A DNA stretch of 64,000 nt from Crystallibacter permensis (GCF_025960875.1 NZ_JAODLR010000007.1:124001-188000), one strand, 5' to 3'. Counted from the first letter of the stretch, positions 36,507 to 45,568 are shown. Notes: generated by a model from the letters alone, not told the origin. Numbers and translations: made by a program.

Positions 36507-38105
36507 GTGATTACCGTTAATGATCTTGAGCTGCGCGCTGGAGCCCGTCTGCTCATGGACGCGGTGTCATTCCGTGTGGACAAGGGCGACAAGATCGGGC
36601 TGGTGGGCCGCAACGGCGCCGGCAAAACCACGCTGACCCGGGTTCTCGCCGGCGAGGGCATTCCGGCAGCAGGCCAGGTTACCCGCAGCGGAGACATTGG
36701 CTACCTGCCGCAGGACCCGCGGACGCCGAACATGGACCAGCTGGCACGCGACCGTATTCTCTCCGCCCGCGGACTGGATGTCGTCTCCGGCAAACTCCGC
36801 GCCGCGCAGGCCGACATGGCCAGCGAGAATCCGGACGTCCAGGCCAAGGCCATGCGCAGTTACGACCGGCTTGAAGCCGAGTTCCTTGCGGGCGGCGGCT
36901 ACGCTGCGGAGGCCGAAGCGGCCGCGATTTCCTCCAATCTGGCGCTGCCGGAGCGGATCCTGAACCAGCCGCTCAAAACTCTTTCCGGCGGCCAGCGCCG
37001 CCGTGTTGAACTGGCCCGAATCCTATACTCGGGCGCCGACACCATGCTGCTGGATGAGCCCACCAACCACCTGGACGCGGACTCCATCACCTGGCTTCGT
37101 GAGTTCCTGAAGAACCACCACGGCGGTCTGATCGTGATCAGCCACGACACCGAGCTGCTCGAAGCCACCGTCAACAAGGTCTTCCTGCTTGACGCCAACC
37201 GCGCCACCATCGACATCTACAACATGAACTGGAAGCGCTACCAGCTCCAGCGCGAAACCGATGAGCGTGCCCGCAAGCGTGAGCGCGCGAATGCGGAGAA
37301 GAAGGCCGGGGTGCTGATGGACCAGGCCAACAAGATGCGGGCCAAGGCCACCAAGGCCGTCGCAGCGCAGAACATGGCCAATCGGGCCGAGCGGTTGCTC
37401 AGCGGACTGGATGCCGTACGTGCCAGCGACAAGGTCGCAGCGCTGCGTTTCCCGGACCCGTCTCCCTGTGGCAAAACCCCGATGACGGCCGAGGGACTGA
37501 GCAAGTCCTATGGCTCATTGGAAATCTTCACCGATGTGGACCTGGCCATTGACCGCGGTTCAAGGGTAGTGATTCTAGGACTGAACGGTGCGGGCAAGAC
37601 CACGCTGCTGCGGATGCTCGCCGGGGTGGATTCACCGGATACCGGCGAGGTCATTCCCGGGCACGGGCTGAAGATCGGCTACTACGCGCAGGAGCATGAA
37701 ACGCTCGATACCGAACGCAGCGTTCTGGAAAACATGCGCACGGCCGCCCCGGATCTGCAGGACGCCGAAGTGCGCAATATCCTCGGCTCGTTCCTGTTCT
37801 CCGGCGACGACGTCAACAAGCCTGCAGGCGTACTCTCCGGCGGTGAGAAGACCCGCTTGGCGCTGGCCACCATTGTTGCGTCCTCGGCCAACGTGTTGCT
37901 GCTCGACGAGCCCACCAACAACCTCGATCCGGCCAGCCGTGCCGAGATCCTCGGCGCGCTGCGCAATTACAGCGGCGCAGTGGTCATGGTCAGCCACGAC
38001 GAGGGGGCAGTGGAAGCGCTGAACCCGGAGCGCGTTGTCCTGCTGCCTGATGGCGTGGAGGACCTCTGGAACGAGAGCTACCTGGACCTGGTCACGCTCG
38101 CATAG
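36507..38105 (+). CDS. ABC-F family ribosome-associated ATPase
   Basis: A soluble protein with two ABC ATPase domains and no membrane segment, the hallmark of ABC-F translation factors that act at the ribosomal E site. Walker A motifs are GRNGAGKTTLTRVLAG and LNGAGKTTLLRMLAG. Signatures are LSGGQRRRVELARIL and LSGGEKTRLALATIV. Walker B motifs are MLLDEPTNHLD and LLLDEPTNNLD. The charged linker around residues 235-300 (RERANAEKKAGVLMDQANKMR) is the P-site tRNA-interacting motif. It may be a housekeeping or antibiotic-protective member; the 532-residue length suits either. Confidence 0.92.
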   Translation: MITVNDLELRAGARLLMDAVSFRVDKGDKIGLVGRNGAGKTTLTRVLAGEGIPAAGQVTRSGDIGYLPQDPRTPNMDQLARDRILSARGLDVVSGKLRAAQADMASENPDVQAKAMRSYDRLEAEFLAGGGYAAEAEAAAISSNLALPERILNQPLKTLSGGQRRRVELARILYSGADTMLLDEPTNHLDADSITWLREFLKNHHGGLIVISHDTELLEATVNKVFLLDANRATIDIYNMNWKRYQLQRETDERARKRERANAEKKAGVLMDQANKMRAKATKAVAAQNMANRAERLLSGLDAVRASDKVAALRFPDPSPCGKTPMTAEGLSKSYGSLEIFTDVDLAIDRGSRVVILGLNGAGKTTLLRMLAGVDSPDTGEVIPGHGLKIGYYAQEHETLDTERSVLENMRTAAPDLQDAEVRNILGSFLFSGDDVNKPAGVLSGGEKTRLALATIVASSANVLLLDEPTNNLDPASRAEILGALRNYSGAVVMVSHDEGAVEALNPERVVLLPDGVEDLWNESYLDLVTLA

Positions 38106-38132
38106 CGTGCCTCACGGCCGCTGGCGGCGGGC

Positions 38133-39026
38133 TTAGCCCCGCTCGCTCAGCAGCGAACCATCCGTGCGGAATCCCTGGGCGTCCAACACGGCGTCTTCTT
38201 CTTCCTCGGCACTGGGGCGCTTGCGGGAACGCTTCTGCGCGGCTGGCCGCGGAGCGGGATTGGCTTCGTGGTAGCCGGCTTCTTCATCTTCCTCCTGCAG
38301 CCGGTCCATTCTTGCCTGCTGCCGGGCGGCATAGCCGTAGCCGACGAAGAACAGCACACCGAAGGCGTACCACTGCATGGAGTAGGACAGGTGCGGACCC
38401 TCATCGATCGCCGGCTTGGGCATGAGGGCGGGACGTTCAGCCGGGGCCGGATTCTCGGCCGCCATCAAGCCGTATCCTCCAGTAAAGACCGGGTACCCCA
38501 GCTCGGCTGCGTACTCGTCCAGTTGGATCGATGCCAGCTGCCCCTCCGGGGCCCCGCGGTCCACTGACGACTCGCCCGGCTTGACGCGTGCGACGACGGT
38601 GACGTCACCTTCCGGGGCTGCCGGGACCGTGTCCGGGTGGCCTGCCACGTCATTGCCGATCGGCAGCCAACCGCGGTTGATAATGACAGTCGGGCCCGAG
38701 TCCAGCTTCAGCGGGATCAGGACCTCGTACCCCGGACGGCCGTTGAGCGGCCGGTTGCGCACAACCCGCTGGCCGGCCTGGTCATACTCGCCGCGCAGCA
38801 CCACAGGCGTCCATTCATCGGCGTCGTCGGCTTCGGCGAAGATATCCGGCACGGCCTCAAAATCGACAGGGTCGGCGTCGTAATTGGATTCAATCGCGGT
38901 AATCACGTCATGGGCCTGGTCCCTGCGGTCCATCTGCCAGTTGCCCAGCAGAACGCAGACAGAGGCGAGGACCGCGACCAGAAGGAGCCAACCCAGCCAC
39001 TTCGCGCTGAACAGAAAACGGTACAT
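38133..39026 (-). CDS. SURF1 family cytochrome oxidase assembly protein
   Basis: A 297-residue membrane protein of the SURF1/Shy1 family that helps insert haem A into cytochrome c oxidase. The topology is typical: one N-terminal helix (WLGWLLLVAVLASVCVLLGNWQ), a large outer domain with NRPLNGRPGYEVLIPL and VIINRGWLP, and a second helix near residues 217-235 (HLSYSMQWYAFGVLFFVGY). The C-terminal 60 residues are charged and low-complexity. It fits functionally with ctaA and ctaB at 22.7-25.6 kb. It is three bases after the small zinc-type gene. Confidence 0.9.
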   Translation of the reverse strand: MYRFLFSAKWLGWLLLVAVLASVCVLLGNWQMDRRDQAHDVITAIESNYDADPVDFEAVPDIFAEADDADEWTPVVLRGEYDQAGQRVVRNRPLNGRPGYEVLIPLKLDSGPTVIINRGWLPIGNDVAGHPDTVPAAPEGDVTVVARVKPGESSVDRGAPEGQLASIQLDEYAAELGYPVFTGGYGLMAAENPAPAERPALMPKPAIDEGPHLSYSMQWYAFGVLFFVGYGYAARQQARMDRLQEEDEEAGYHEANPAPRPAAQKRSRKRPSAEEEEDAVLDAQGFRTDGSLLSERG

Positions 39027-39029
39027 CGG

Positions 39030-39278
39030 TTAGTTTCCCTCTGCCTGAGCGTCCAGAGGCTGGGTATCGCGCCACAGCCCGCGCAGCTTGAGATAGTCTT
39101 CCAGCCAGCCGCGGTGGTCCTCGCAGGCCAGCCAGACCTTCCGTCGTTCGGGCGTGTGGATTTTGGGGTTGTTCCACCGCACCTGCCAGACTGCAGCAGC
39201 GCGGCAGCCCTTTCTGGAACACACGGTCTCAGCCGGCGTTGGCTGCCCGCCTCCGGATAGCTGGTCAAAAATACTCAC
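39030..39278 (-). CDS. Small conserved actinobacterial protein with possible zinc site
   Basis: An 82-residue protein with CSRKGC near residue 20 and CEDH near residue 52, a Cx4C...CxxH pattern that could bind zinc. Relatives are sometimes mislabelled as acetone carboxylase. The GTG start overlaps the DUF3099-type gene by four bases, and SURF1 follows after three bases, so the three form one transcript. A role in oxidase assembly is suggested only by context. Confidence 0.7.
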   Translation of the reverse strand: MSIFDQLSGGGQPTPAETVCSRKGCRAAAVWQVRWNNPKIHTPERRKVWLACEDHRGWLEDYLKLRGLWRDTQPLDAQAEGN

Positions 39279-39811
39279 GCGGTGCTTTCGTCCTTCCGGC
39301 GCTTCGTCACCGGGCTCAGATTGCCCTCGAAGACCTCATAGCTGTCATGAACATGTGCGGCAGGACCCGCACGCCGGTGAATGGTTTCCGAACCGGTTGC
39401 CCGTCCCGCTCCTTCGCCGGGGGCGGACTGGCCGGCCGCCATACCGGGCTCCTGCTCCTCGTCGATGATCTCGCCGGGCACCACCACTGGCTCAGCGGCC
39501 TTCGCAGCGGCTTCCGCAGACTCCAGTTCGCCGACGGGTGCGTGGTCCAGCAACGCATCGCTGTGCTTGAGATTGCTCTGGTCGCTGCCGCCATTGGCAA
39601 TGATGACAGCGATCCAAGGCAGGAAGACTGCTCCGGCAACAAAGAGCCATCTGGCCCAGCCGTCGATAAAAAAGAACAGCAGAAGGCACGCCAAGCGGAT
39701 TCCCATCGCAAGGGAATACTTGACCATCCGACGGTGCATCTCGTCCGTGTGGCTTTCGGGGACATCCGTAATGCTGAGGACTTCCCGATCATCATCTGGC
39801 TGCTTATTCAT
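39275..39811 (-). CDS. DUF3099-like membrane protein
   Basis: A 178-residue protein. The segment VLSITDVPESHTDEMHRRMVKYSLAMGIRL and two adjacent hydrophobic helices (about residues 34-75) match the small DUF3099 membrane family of actinobacteria. The C-terminal 90 residues are acidic and polar, longer than the core family. The open frame continues 89 codons upstream across the divergent fabG start, but the ATG at 39811 with GGAG nine bases before it is the homologous start. Function is unknown. Confidence 0.75.
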   Translation of the reverse strand: MNKQPDDDREVLSITDVPESHTDEMHRRMVKYSLAMGIRLACLLLFFFIDGWARWLFVAGAVFLPWIAVIIANGGSDQSNLKHSDALLDHAPVGELESAEAAAKAAEPVVVPGEIIDEEQEPGMAAGQSAPGEGAGRATGSETIHRRAGPAAHVHDSYEVFEGNLSPVTKRRKDESTA

Positions 39812-39924
39812 CACGCTCCAAAGACCCACTTCAATTCTCCCACGTGCCGGAACCCAGACGAAGTCGATGGCCGGGACGGCCGTGATGGGTATGGTCACAT
39901 GCGGGCCAGCAGCCGGCCGAGGGC

Positions 39925-39930
39925 TAGGAT
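39925..39930 (+). promoter_or_regulatory. Candidate -10 box for fabG
   Basis: TAGGAT lies 36 bases before the fabG GTG, giving a leader of about 28 bases that ends with a GGAGG ribosome-binding site at 39956-39960. Confidence 0.45.
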
Positions 39931-39965
39931 TCTTTAGAAATAAACCGCGTTCAACGGAGGTAAAT

Positions 39966-40688
39966 GTGAGCAACGAACAGCAGACCGGGCGAAGCGTCCT
40001 GGTCACGGGCGGCAACCGCGGGATCGGCCTGGCCATCGCCAAGTCCTTTCTGGCCAACGGCGATAAGGTAGCCATCACCTACCGCAGCGGTGACGTTCCC
40101 GAGGGTCTGCTGGGCGTCAAGGCCGACGTCACCGATACCGCCTCCCTTGACGCAGCCTTCACCGAGGTTGAGGCCGCCCACGGTCCGGTGGAAGTAGTCG
40201 TGGCAAATGCCGGCATCACCCGCGATACGCTGCTGCTGCGGATGAGCGAAGACGATTTCACCGACGTCGTGGACACGAACCTTGGCGGCGCCTTCCGCGT
40301 CATCAAGCGGGCCTCGAAAGGCATGATCCGGCTGCGCAAGGGCCGCGTTGTCCTGATCTCCTCGGTTGTCGGCCTGTACGGTTCGCCCGGCCAGATCAAC
40401 TACGCCGCGTCAAAGTCCGGCCTGGTCGGCATGGCACGGTCGCTGACCCGCGAGCTCGGTTCGCGCGGCATCACCGCCAACGTGGTGGCCCCCGGGTTCG
40501 TCAACACGGACATGACGGCCGAGCTGCCCGAGGATACCCAGAAGAGCTACCTTGCCAGCATTCCCGCCGGCCGCTTCGCCGAACCGGAGGAGGTGGCCAA
40601 TGTGGTCCGCTGGATTGCCAGCGACGAGGCCGCCTACATCTCCGGCGCCGTCATCCCCGTTGACGGCGGCCTCGGCATGGGGCACTAG
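39966..40688 (+). CDS. fabG: 3-oxoacyl-ACP reductase FabG-like SDR
   Basis: A classical short-chain dehydrogenase likely to reduce 3-oxoacyl-ACP in fatty acid synthesis. The 240-residue protein has the cofactor loop TGGNRGIG, the NAG motif VVANAGI, the catalytic Ser in LISSVVG, and Tyr-Lys in INYAASKSG. It resembles mycobacterial MabA/FabG1. GGAGG precedes the GTG at 39966, which fixes the start although the frame runs far upstream. An SDR with an altered active site follows after 152 bases. Confidence 0.9.
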   Translation: MSNEQQTGRSVLVTGGNRGIGLAIAKSFLANGDKVAITYRSGDVPEGLLGVKADVTDTASLDAAFTEVEAAHGPVEVVVANAGITRDTLLLRMSEDDFTDVVDTNLGGAFRVIKRASKGMIRLRKGRVVLISSVVGLYGSPGQINYAASKSGLVGMARSLTRELGSRGITANVVAPGFVNTDMTAELPEDTQKSYLASIPAGRFAEPEEVANVVRWIASDEAAYISGAVIPVDGGLGMGH

Positions 40689-40840
40689 CGCCGATCAGGC
40701 TGCTTCGGCTGCGCTTTGTCGGTTTCCTACAATAGGTCCGGCTTCGCGGACTGGCAGTATGGAAGCAGACAACCATTACCGTTAAGCGTTTCCTACAAGG
40801 AGGCGCAGGGGAGTCCCCCCGCAAAAATTGAGGAGCAGCC

Positions 40841-41593
40841 ATGGGCGCATTGGAAGGCAAATCGGCCATCGTGACGGGGTCGTCCCGCGGGATCGGTGCA
40901 GACGTAGCGAAGAACCTCGCCGCTGAGGGCGCGTCCGTGGTCATCAACTACCGCCAGAAGGCGCCCCGTGCCAACAAGGTAGTGACGCAGATCGAAGCAG
41001 CCGGCGGTCGCGCTGTGGCGGTCGGGGCGGACCTCACCGTGCCGGAAGGCGCGCAGGCGCTGGTCGACGCGGCCACGGAGAATTTCGGCGGACTGGACCT
41101 GCTGGTCCTCAACGCGTCCGGGGGCATGGAGGCCGGGCTGGGTGAGGACTACGCCATGCGCCTGAACCGTGACGCCCAGGTGAACATGCTCAAGGCCGCC
41201 GTGGACGTCATGCCCTCGGGTTCGCGCGTCGTCTTCGTCACCAGCCATCAGGCGCACTTCATCGACACTGTCCCCACGATGCCCGAATATGAGCCGGTGG
41301 CCCGGAGCAAGCGGGCCGGCGAGGACGCATTGCGGGCCGAACTGCCGGCGCTGGCGGAGAAGGGCATCTCGCTGGTGGTGGTCTCCGGCGACATGATCGA
41401 AGGCACGGTGACCGCCACGCTGTTGGACCGCGCGGCGCCCGGGGCCATCGAGGCCCGCCGTGAGGCGGCAGGAAAGCTTTATTCGGTCGAGGAGTTTGCC
41501 GTGGAGATTGCCAGGATGGCCACGGCGGACGTTCCTTCGGGACACACCGAGCTGGTCGGCGGAGCCGACTGGTTCCAGAACGCCCAGGCCTGA
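40841..41593 (+). CDS. SDR family protein with atypical active site
   Basis: A 250-residue Rossmann protein with the cofactor loop TGSSRGIGAD and the LVLNASGG motif. The Ser-containing segment TSHQAHF is present. In the region that should hold YxxxK the sequence is EYEPVARSKRAG, in which the Lys is preceded four residues earlier by Val and the nearest Tyr is seven residues away. It may use a shifted Tyr or not be a reductase. A TACAAT box at 40728-40733 suggests its own promoter with a leader of about 100 bases. AGGAG precedes the ATG. Confidence 0.82.
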   Translation: MGALEGKSAIVTGSSRGIGADVAKNLAAEGASVVINYRQKAPRANKVVTQIEAAGGRAVAVGADLTVPEGAQALVDAATENFGGLDLLVLNASGGMEAGLGEDYAMRLNRDAQVNMLKAAVDVMPSGSRVVFVTSHQAHFIDTVPTMPEYEPVARSKRAGEDALRAELPALAEKGISLVVVSGDMIEGTVTATLLDRAAPGAIEARREAAGKLYSVEEFAVEIARMATADVPSGHTELVGGADWFQNAQA

Positions 41594-41613
41594 GTCCGTC
41601 AACGGGGACCTGA

Positions 41614-41654
41614 GCCGGCGGCTGCAGCGGAATACTTCCGCGGCAGCCGCCGGC
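41614..41654. terminator. Strong bidirectional terminator between the SDR gene and serB
   Basis: GCCGGCGGCTGC (41614-41625) pairs with GCAGCCGCCGGC (41643-41654). The stem continues after one mismatch with GCGGAA-TAC-TTCCGC. The structure is an 18-pair hairpin with a 3-base loop, followed by CGTTTAA on the plus strand. It lies between two convergent genes. Confidence 0.75.
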
Positions 41655-41712
41655 CGTTTAAGCGGTTTGCCAGGCGGCGCCGCCGGAGAGACCCGGAACC
41701 TCTCGAAGTTGG

Positions 41713-42606
41713 TCAGACACCGGCGAAGAGCCTGGCGACGTCCAGATAAGGGATGTTGATCGCGGCGTCGGCGGCATCGCGCACGGCCGGTTTGGCGTTG
41801 AAGGCCACGCCAAGGCCGGCGGCGGCCAGCATGTCGAGGTCGTTGGCACCGTCACCGATCGCGATGGTCTGTGCCAGGTCTATGTTCTCGGCCTCGGCCC
41901 ACTCGCGCAGCGAGGCTTCTTTGGCAGCCCGGTCGACGACGGCGCCATCCACCAGCCCGGTCAGCGCACCTTCCGCCGTGCCCAGCAGGTTGGCGCGCCA
42001 GTAATGGAGTTTCAGCTCCGCGGCCAGTGGGTCGAGGATTTGGCTGAAGCCGCCGGATACCACCCCCACCACATGGCCCGCGTCCAGGAATGCCTCCACA
42101 AGCTCGGCGGCCCCGTCAGAGAGCTGAACCGTCTCGCGGACCCGCTCGGTCACGTCCACGGGCAGATCCCGCAGCGTCTCCACCCGCGCATGGAGGCTCT
42201 GGGCAAAGTCCAGTTCGCCGCGCATGGCGGCTTCGGTCACGGCAGCGACCTCCACATGCGTGCCGGCGTGCTCCGCCAGCAGTTCGATCACTTCCTGCTT
42301 GATCAGCGTGGAGTCCACGTCCATGATCAGCATCTTCCGGTGCGGTCCCGCCAACTCGGCCGGCATGACCGCCGTTCCCAAGGTTTCGGTGATCACCGGT
42401 TTGACCGCCGCCCGCAGCGCCGAGAGGCCGGCGGCGGTATCGCCGTCGTACCCGACGGTCAGTATGGTGGCCTTGAAGCGGTCGTTCTGGAAGTTTTCCA
42501 GTTCCACAATGTCCCCGCCGGCTTCGGACACGGCGTGCTGGACGGCGGCAAGGTAGTCGTCGGGGAGTTCGACGCCGTAGGAAACAACGCGGAAAAGCGA
42601 GAGCAT
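41713..42606 (-). CDS. serB: Phosphoserine phosphatase
   Basis: Dephosphorylates O-phosphoserine, the last step of serine synthesis. The 297-residue protein has an N-terminal ACT-like regulatory region (about 1-80). The HAD catalytic core follows, with MDVDSTLIKQEVIELLAEHAG, the VVSGGFSQILDPLA motif II, and IGDGANDLDMLAAAGLGVAFNAKP motif III/IV. The frame is open upstream to 42678. The ATG at 42606 (MLSLFRVVSYG), with AAGGAT upstream, is preferred. It is divergent from the ABC ATPase. Confidence 0.93.
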   Translation of the reverse strand: MLSLFRVVSYGVELPDDYLAAVQHAVSEAGGDIVELENFQNDRFKATILTVGYDGDTAAGLSALRAAVKPVITETLGTAVMPAELAGPHRKMLIMDVDSTLIKQEVIELLAEHAGTHVEVAAVTEAAMRGELDFAQSLHARVETLRDLPVDVTERVRETVQLSDGAAELVEAFLDAGHVVGVVSGGFSQILDPLAAELKLHYWRANLLGTAEGALTGLVDGAVVDRAAKEASLREWAEAENIDLAQTIAIGDGANDLDMLAAAGLGVAFNAKPAVRDAADAAINIPYLDVARLFAGV

Positions 42607-42735
42607 GCGGGATAGATCCTTGTCTTCACGGCGGGGCCGGACGGATAAACAACGGGGAAATGTGCCGGATCCCATCATCGGTAATCGGCGTAGCGTTTGG
42701 CGAATGCTACGGCTTTTAGCCTAATGTCTACTCCT

Positions 42736-43524
42736 ATGAGCGATGTTCTTGAATTTGCCGGAGTCAGCGTTGTCCGCGGGCGCAAGACCCTGCTTGACAG
42801 CGTGGACTGGCAGGTCAAGGACGGTGAGCGCTGGGTTATTCTCGGTCCGAACGGTGCCGGCAAGACGACGCTGCTGCAGATCGCCGGCGCCCGTCTCCAT
42901 CCTACCAAGGGCGAAGCCGGCATCCTGGAAGAGACGATGGGCTCGGTGGACGTTTTTGAGCTGCGGCCCCGGATCGGTTTGGCGTCGGCGGCGCTGGCCA
43001 GCCAGATACCCGAGCATGAAACGGTCCTCAACGTCGTGGTGACGGCCTCCTACGGTGTAACCGGACGCTGGCGCGAGCAGTACGAAAAGATGGACGAACG
43101 CCGCGCCTTCCGGCTGTTGAACCAGTGGGGCATGTCCACCTTCCTGAACCGCCCGTTCGCCACCCTAAGCGAAGGCGAACGCAAACGCGTGCAGATCGCC
43201 CGTGCACTGATGGCGGATCCTGAACTGCTGCTGCTGGATGAGCCGGGCGCCGGACTGGATCTGGCCGGCCGCGAGGACCTGGTGCAGCGCCTGAGCGAAC
43301 TGGCCGCCGACGAGGAAGCTCCGGCCCTGGTCCTGGTCACCCACCACCTCGAAGAAGTACCGCCGGGCTTCACCCATGCCATGCTCCTGCGCGAAGGCGG
43401 CGTGGTGGCGCAAGGCCCCATTGCCGAAGTCCTGACCGAAGAGAACCTCAGCTCGGCCTTCGATATGCCGCTTGAGCTCAAGGAAGACGGCGGCCGCTAC
43501 ACCGCAGTCGCCCGGCGCAGCTAA
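42736..43524 (+). CDS. Stand-alone ABC ATP-binding protein
   Basis: A 262-residue ATPase related to the YlmA/ModF-like soluble ABC proteins. Walker A is ILGPNGAGKTTLLQIAG, the signature is the variant LSEGERKRVQIARAL, Walker B is LLLLDEPGAGLD, and the H-loop is VTHHLEEVPPG. No permease partner is adjacent. TAGCCT at 42717-42722 is a likely -10, which would place the transcript start between the ATGs at 42724 and 42736, so the latter is preferred. The downstream TauE/SafE gene follows after 13 bases. Confidence 0.85.
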   Translation: MSDVLEFAGVSVVRGRKTLLDSVDWQVKDGERWVILGPNGAGKTTLLQIAGARLHPTKGEAGILEETMGSVDVFELRPRIGLASAALASQIPEHETVLNVVVTASYGVTGRWREQYEKMDERRAFRLLNQWGMSTFLNRPFATLSEGERKRVQIARALMADPELLLLDEPGAGLDLAGREDLVQRLSELAADEEAPALVLVTHHLEEVPPGFTHAMLLREGGVVAQGPIAEVLTEENLSSAFDMPLELKEDGGRYTAVARRS

Positions 43525-43537
43525 GCTCTGCCCCTAG

Positions 43538-44314
43538 ATGGATTTACTGCACGCTGGAATCATTGCCCTGGCCGGGCTGTGGGCCGGAACGATCAACAGC
43601 ATTGTCGGTTCCGGCACGCTGGTCACCTTCCCCGTCCTGGTGGCGCTCGGCTTCGCCCCGGTGACGGCGACCATCTCCAATGCCATGGGCCTGATCGCCG
43701 GCAACGTCGGGGGAGTCTACGGCTACCGGCGCGAACTTTCCGGGCTCCGGAGCACCCTCAAGGTCCTGTTGCCTGCCTCTTTGCTCGGCGGCATCACCGG
43801 AGCGGCCCTGCTGCTGAACCTGCCCGAAGCAGTTTTCGAATACGCCGCCCCGTTCCTGATCGTGATCGCCCTGCTGTTCGTGGTCTTCCAGCCCCGGCTG
43901 CAGAAGTGGGTGCGCGAACGCGAGGCCGCCCAGGCCCGCGAGAAGAGCCACCCCTGGGTGCTGCTGTTCCTGGTCTACTTCGCCGGCGTCTACGGTGGCT
44001 ACTTCGTTGCCGCCCAGGGCGTCCTGCTGGTCGGGATCCTGGGGGTGTTCCTGCACGGCACCATCCAGCAGGCCAACGCCATGAAGAACGTGCTGGTGCT
44101 GGCCGTCAACATCATTGCCGCCATCTCCTACATGATTTTCGCGTTCGACCGGATCGACTGGTGGGTGGTACTCATCATCGCGGTCAGTTCCCTCATCGGT
44201 GCCTTGGTCGGCTCCGCCGTCGGCCGGCGGCTCAAGCCCATTGTCCTGCGCGGCATCATCGTTGTCCTTGGCCTCGTGGCGCTGTACGTGATGATCTCGA
44301 ACCTCATCGCATGA
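43538..44314 (+). CDS. TauE/SafE (TSUP) family permease
   Basis: A 258-residue membrane protein with eight predicted helices. It has the duplicated TSUP signatures, WAGTINSIVGSGTLVTFPVLVALGF in the first half and YGGYFVAAQGVLLVGILGVFL in the second. The family exports or imports sulfite, sulfoacetate or other organosulfur anions. The substrate here is unknown. The stop overlaps the methyltransferase start by four bases (ATGA), so the two are translationally coupled. Confidence 0.9.
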   Translation: MDLLHAGIIALAGLWAGTINSIVGSGTLVTFPVLVALGFAPVTATISNAMGLIAGNVGGVYGYRRELSGLRSTLKVLLPASLLGGITGAALLLNLPEAVFEYAAPFLIVIALLFVVFQPRLQKWVREREAAQAREKSHPWVLLFLVYFAGVYGGYFVAAQGVLLVGILGVFLHGTIQQANAMKNVLVLAVNIIAAISYMIFAFDRIDWWVVLIIAVSSLIGALVGSAVGRRLKPIVLRGIIVVLGLVALYVMISNLIA

Positions 44315-45117
44315 ACCTGCAGCACCTGTCCTCGGCCCAGGATCCCCGCGTGGCCGACTACACCCAGCTGACCGACACCGCGCTCCGCCGGCGCCGCGAA
44401 CCGGCCGAGGGCATGTACATTGCGGAAAGTTCCAAGGTGCTGCGCCGGGCGATCGCCGCCGGCCATACCCCGCGGTCCTTCTTCCTGGCCGGGAAATGGC
44501 TGGCGGACCTGGAGGATGTAATCACGCAGTTCCCTGACGTCCCGGTGTTCGTCGGCGCGCCCGAGGTCCTCGAAGCGATCACCGGCTTCCACCTGCACCG
44601 CGGTGCAATGGCCGCGATGAACCGCCCTGCCCCGCTGCCGGTGGCCGCGGTTCTCTCCGGCGCCCGCCGCGTGGCCGTGCTGGAAGACATCGTGGACCAC
44701 ACCAACGTCGGTGCCATTTTCCGTTCCGCAGCCGCCATGGGCATGGACGCAGTGCTGATCAGCCCCCGCTGCGCGGACCCGCTCTACCGCCGCAGCATCC
44801 GGGTGAGTATGGGGACGGTCTTCCAGATCCCGTGGGCGCGGCTGGACGATTGGCCGGGTGAACTCGCCTTGCTCCGCCAAGAAGGATTTACGACGGCGGC
44901 GCTGGAACTTACCGCGGATGCCATCACCCTCGATGAACTCGAGTCACGCGATTTCGACAAGCTGGCCCTGGTCTTGGGGACCGAGGGTGCGGGCATGCTG
45001 CCGGAGACCCTGGCCGGCGTCGATCTCAAAGTCATGATCCCCATGCGTGCGGGCGTGGATTCCCTCAACGTGGCCGCTGCCAGTGCGGTGGCTTTCTGGG
45101 CCTGTCGCCCTGACTGA
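44311..45117 (+). CDS. SpoU/TrmH family RNA 2'-O-methyltransferase
   Basis: A 268-residue SPOUT-fold enzyme predicted to methylate a ribose in rRNA or tRNA. Motif 1 is VDHTNVGAIFRSAAAMG, motif 2 is LVLGTEGAGMLPETL, and motif 3 is IPMRAGVDSLNVAAASAVAFW, which forms the S-adenosylmethionine-binding knot. The N-terminal 110 residues form the L30e-like RNA-binding domain. The target nucleotide cannot be assigned. The frame runs far upstream inside the TauE gene, but the ATG at 44311 is the homologous start. Confidence 0.92.
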   Translation: MNLQHLSSAQDPRVADYTQLTDTALRRRREPAEGMYIAESSKVLRRAIAAGHTPRSFFLAGKWLADLEDVITQFPDVPVFVGAPEVLEAITGFHLHRGAMAAMNRPAPLPVAAVLSGARRVAVLEDIVDHTNVGAIFRSAAAMGMDAVLISPRCADPLYRRSIRVSMGTVFQIPWARLDDWPGELALLRQEGFTTAALELTADAITLDELESRDFDKLALVLGTEGAGMLPETLAGVDLKVMIPMRAGVDSLNVAAASAVAFWACRPD

Positions 45118-45293
45118 AATGCCCGGGATATGGATGCCCGCCGCGAAGGTGCCGCTGCCAGGCCGGGTTGCCGCCCGGTTTCGACGTGGGGGCTTGGATA
45201 CGGTAGTGTTTATTGCTGGTCCTGTGTGGACTGCTCTCTTTCCAATCCTTAAAGCCGCTGGCAAAATCCAGGGGCGCGATCAAAGGTTACACA

Positions 45294-45548
45294 ATGAAGT
45301 CTGATATTCACCCGAAGTACGCCCCGGTTGTTTTCCGCGATCTGGCGTCCGGCGTTTCCTTCCTGACCAAGTCCACTGTTGGTTCCAACAAGACTGTTGA
45401 GTGGGAAGACGGCAACACCTACCCGCTGATCGAGGTTGAAATCTCCTCCGAATCGCACCCGTTCTACACCGGCAAGCAGCGCATCATGGACAGCGCCGGC
45501 CGCGTCGAGCGCTTCAACGCACGCTTCAAGGGCTTCGGCAAGAAGTAG
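45294..45548 (+). CDS. rpmE2: 50S ribosomal protein L31 type B
   Basis: An 84-residue ribosomal protein with the L31 motifs [16 protein letters not shown] and [29 protein letters not shown]. It has no cysteine, so it is the zinc-independent paralogue that commonly replaces zinc-binding L31 under zinc limitation. No clear Zur-type AT-rich palindrome was seen in the 176-bp upstream region. The ATG at 45294 follows AAAGG. A very strong terminator follows 20 bases after the stop. Confidence 0.94.
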   Translation: MKSDIHPKYAPVVFRDLASGVSFLTKSTVGSNKTVEWEDGNTYPLIEVEISSESHPFYTGKQRIMDSAGRVERFNARFKGFGKK

Positions 45549-45568
45549 TCCTTCGCCCGCAGCTTTTC

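Noticed and set aside
36463-36510. Possible leader peptide ahead of the ABC-F gene, with its stop overlapping the GTG start
   Set aside because: It would need a TTG start without a ribosome-binding site at proper spacing. Resistance-type ABC-F attenuation cannot be supported.
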